Source: JAUWPO01 sp965603285
GTDB lineage: Bacteria > Chloroflexota > Anaerolineae > Anaerolineales > UBA4823
DNA: 15,810 nt
Direction: 5' to 3'
NCBI GenBank assembly: GCA_965603285.1
Contig: CBFDCK010000067.1
Span: 1 to 15,810, forward strand
How positions within the stretch are numbered: the stretch's first letter is position 1; each line of letters starts with the position of its first letter. Shown piece by piece: positions 14,226 to 15,810 of this stretch. The position numbers and the translations under genes are program-made. The notes under the pieces are model-generated. The model was given only the letters and a program-made list of their open reading frames with translations, was not told the DNA's origin and did no database searches.

Positions 14226-15389
14226 GTGCTTTTTGAAAGCTTATTGAATTCTGCTGATGCTTTGTCCAACCAGATGGTGGGAAGCCCCCTGGATCTGCAG
14301 CACGCACTTATCATGTTGCTCTTGCTGGTGGGGCTTCTGAGCATTCGCGGAAAATACCAGCGTTTTGTGCCTTGGGTGATCGTTGGCGGTGTGGCTTTGT
14401 CCATGTTCACACCGACACATATTATTGAGCCAGCCTGGCCAATCATTTCAGCGTTGGTCTTACCCCCTTTGTTGTGGCAGGTAGCGCTACGCCTGGCAAG
14501 TGTACGTCCAGCTTTTAGCTGGCGGAGCTTATTGGCCTGGCTGCTGACGATTATCTTGATCGGGCTTGCCCTCAGCTTTGGGGGCAAGGTGTTGTTAGCT
14601 AGCGCTCTACTTATTGGCATATTGGCAGCCGGTCTGATGTGGCAATTACGAGAGCGTGCCATCGGAAGTTCCGATCTGGGAGCTTTCGGCCAATTGACCC
14701 TTGCCTTCCTGTTGGTTGAGGTAGATGTAGCACTTCACCCACTTGGACCGTTCTTGGGAAGCCTGTTCTCAAGCGCGGCTTTAGGGTTATTTCTTGGATT
14801 TGTTGGTGCACTGCTTGCTCCCCGGCTTCCGTCTGGTAATGCTCGCAATCTTTTCTATTTGGGCTTGATCTACTTTGCATACCTGGCAGGCGTTATGATT
14901 GGCACCTCAGGGATCACAATGGCAATAATGACGGGACTGATAGTGGCTTCGTATAGCTATAGTGTGGGCTTATGGCCCACTAAAGAAGAGTGGCCAGCAT
15001 CCCTTAACCAAGTGTGGGTTTTTGTCCCAATGGCTGGAATCTGGCTCTTATTGGGTTGGCAGGCCCACGTGCCATTGACGGCAATTCACATCACGGGGAT
15101 CGGACTTGTACTGGTGGCGGCCGCATTCGGCGTGCTAATAGGTCGCTGGTTAGCCCCCATGCCAGAGGACTCTGTCCAACCCTTGCCACAATCATTGTTA
15201 CGTAAGGAGAGAAAGGTTTTTTTGTTGCTTTTGGGCGTCTTGTTATTGTGGCCACAAGATGCGGTATTAACCCCCTTACCTCTGGCAATAGCGCTGTTAG
15301 CTGCGCTGGTGATCATCTTTATCCTACGAATTGTGATTTATCAGGTTCTTGACATGGCAGGGATTGAGCAGCGATGGCCTGATGAATAG
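14226..15389 (+). CDS. Polytopic membrane protein, divergent cation:proton antiporter-like
   Basis: This 387-residue protein has about twelve hydrophobic segments. 'WPIISALVLPPLLWQVALRLAS' (about 71-92) followed by a basic/aromatic turn resembles the 'lP.llFe.aL.l....lr' element of CPA1/CPA2 Na+(K+)/H+ antiporters. The Asp-rich ion-binding motif expected in the middle helices (ND or DD) is not evident; candidate acidic residues are in 'LLVEVDVALHPLG' (about 162-174). There is no C-terminal TrkA domain. I therefore call it antiporter-like only, and it may be a different transporter or a non-transporting relative. Initiation is at GTG 14226 behind AGAGGTG (14212-14218). It lies 42 bases after the CNNM gene and is probably co-transcribed with it. 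Confidence 0.6.
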   Translation: MLFESLLNSADALSNQMVGSPLDLQHALIMLLLLVGLLSIRGKYQRFVPWVIVGGVALSMFTPTHIIEPAWPIISALVLPPLLWQVALRLASVRPAFSWRSLLAWLLTIILIGLALSFGGKVLLASALLIGILAAGLMWQLRERAIGSSDLGAFGQLTLAFLLVEVDVALHPLGPFLGSLFSSAALGLFLGFVGALLAPRLPSGNARNLFYLGLIYFAYLAGVMIGTSGITMAIMTGLIVASYSYSVGLWPTKEEWPASLNQVWVFVPMAGIWLLLGWQAHVPLTAIHITGIGLVLVAAAFGVLIGRWLAPMPEDSVQPLPQSLLRKERKVFLLLLGVLLLWPQDAVLTPLPLAIALLAALVIIFILRIVIYQVLDMAGIEQRWPDE

Positions 15390-15455
15390 GCGACTGATAA
15401 AAAGGGCACATAGTGAGAGAGTAGATACCCATGAAGGGTGCCACTGAATGTTGTC

Positions 15456-15585
15456 TGCGAGGGAGCAAGCATGCGTACTTTGCATGCCAGCGACCGTGGC
15501 AATCTCCCGTTAAGGGTTGAAAAGCTTTTACTTTGGCAGATTGCTTCGGCCGGCATCCAAAAAGCGGATGCTTAACTCCCTCGCA
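15456..15585. repeat. 130-bp imperfect palindromic element (MITE-like or structured RNA)
   Basis: The left arm (15456-15505) and right arm (15538-15585) are inverted copies: the outer ten bases (TGCGAGGGAG / CTCCCTCGCA) and inner seven (GCAATCT / AGATTGC) are perfect, and about 38 of 50 positions pair overall. The 32-base centre contains AAAAGCTTTT. Each arm can also fold alone: GCATGC-GTACTTT-GCATGC (15469-15487) and GCATCC-AAAAAGC-GGATGC (15553-15571). The arms belong to the hairpin family at 10441-10541 and 12728-12772. No ORF or transposase is inside; the flanks show no obvious target duplication. Confidence 0.8.
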
Positions 15586-15617
15586 ATCACATTCTCAAAC
15601 TATCAGGTAGCCAGAAT

Positions 15618-15629
15618 TATAATTATAAT
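15618..15629 (+). promoter_or_regulatory. Candidate promoter: two adjacent TATAAT boxes
   Basis: TATAAT occurs at 15618-15623 and again at 15624-15629, 27 to 38 bases upstream of the MgtC-family start. No good -35 is seen at the matching distance. It would give this gene its own transcript downstream of the palindromic element. Confidence 0.4.
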
Positions 15630-15655
15630 AGACACGACTATTTACTGGAGAGACT

Positions 15656-15810
15656 ATGACGGCATCGGCTGATTTGTTCTTAAGATTCGGAATTGCGCTA
15701 GCCATAGGTTTCATGATAGGGCTGCAGCGCGAATACGCGTTCCGGGAAAAAAAGCATGATCTGCTTGCCGGCGAACGCACATTTGCCCTGATAGCTCTGG
15801 TTGGCGCTCT
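15656..15810 (+). CDS. MgtC/SapB-family protein (N-terminal fragment)
   Basis: Fifty-one codons are visible before the right edge. The sequence 'LRFGIALAIGFMIGLQRE' followed by 'AGERTFALIALVGAL' matches the MgtC/SapB (and DUF4010) N-terminus, whose usual form is 'l..ll.GllIGlERe....aG.RTf.Lval.Gal'. The protein is a polytopic inner-membrane protein; family members are linked to growth in low Mg2+ and to control of ATP synthase, but many bacterial homologues are uncharacterised. ATG 15656 follows GGAG (15647-15650) by five bases. Its position after CNNM and antiporter-like genes supports a divalent-cation or membrane-energy theme. The rest of the gene lies outside the window. Confidence 0.85.
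   Translation, partial: MTASADLFLRFGIALAIGFMIGLQREYAFREKKHDLLAGERTFALIALVGA

Overview
The window is bacterial chromosomal DNA. The best guess for the source is a member of the Chloroflexota (Anaerolineae-like). This rests on the style of the very large membrane-anchored alpha-2-macroglobulin, the UspE-like / CBS / ArsB-NhaD gene set, and an IS256 transposase N-terminus of a type I associate with that phylum. It is an inference from remembered protein families, not a database result.

Layout. Bases 1-181 hold the GC-rich 3' end of an unrecognised gene. A lipoprotein gene (322-1080, +) converges on two minus-strand genes: a small secreted Gly/Pro-rich protein (1252-1752) and a 2043-residue alpha-2-macroglobulin with an intact CTEQ thioester motif (1896-8027). 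The small gene is bracketed by two copies of an imperfect direct repeat containing a perfect palindrome; each copy lies just downstream of a minus-strand stop codon.

Bases about 8040-9380 form an AT-rich, disturbed patch. It holds a decayed IS256 transposase start (8210-8359), a two-repeat protein of unknown function (8425-8952), a 48-bp-period tandem repeat carrying a possible 30-residue ORF, and a doubtful small membrane ORF.

From 9386 to the right edge all genes are on the + strand and read as an ion-homeostasis/stress block: a UspE-like tandem universal stress protein, a PII-like + CBS-pair protein translationally coupled to an ArsB/NhaD-type permease (TTG start, 4-nt overlap), a CNNM/CorC-type DUF21-CBS protein, a divergent polytopic membrane protein resembling a cation:proton antiporter, and the start of an MgtC/SapB-family protein. 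The likely logic is a cytoplasmic nucleotide-sensing protein (PII-like/CBS) controlling its partner permease, next to Mg2+/cation and H+ transporters and a stress protein.

The most unusual non-coding signal is a family of GCATCC-loop-GGATGC hairpins in three of the intergenic gaps of this block (after the Usp gene, before the CNNM gene, before the MgtC gene). Two copies differ in the stem by a compensatory base-pair swap. The last copy lies in a 130-bp imperfect palindrome. The copy before the CNNM gene carries 10 bases complementary to that gene's ribosome binding site.
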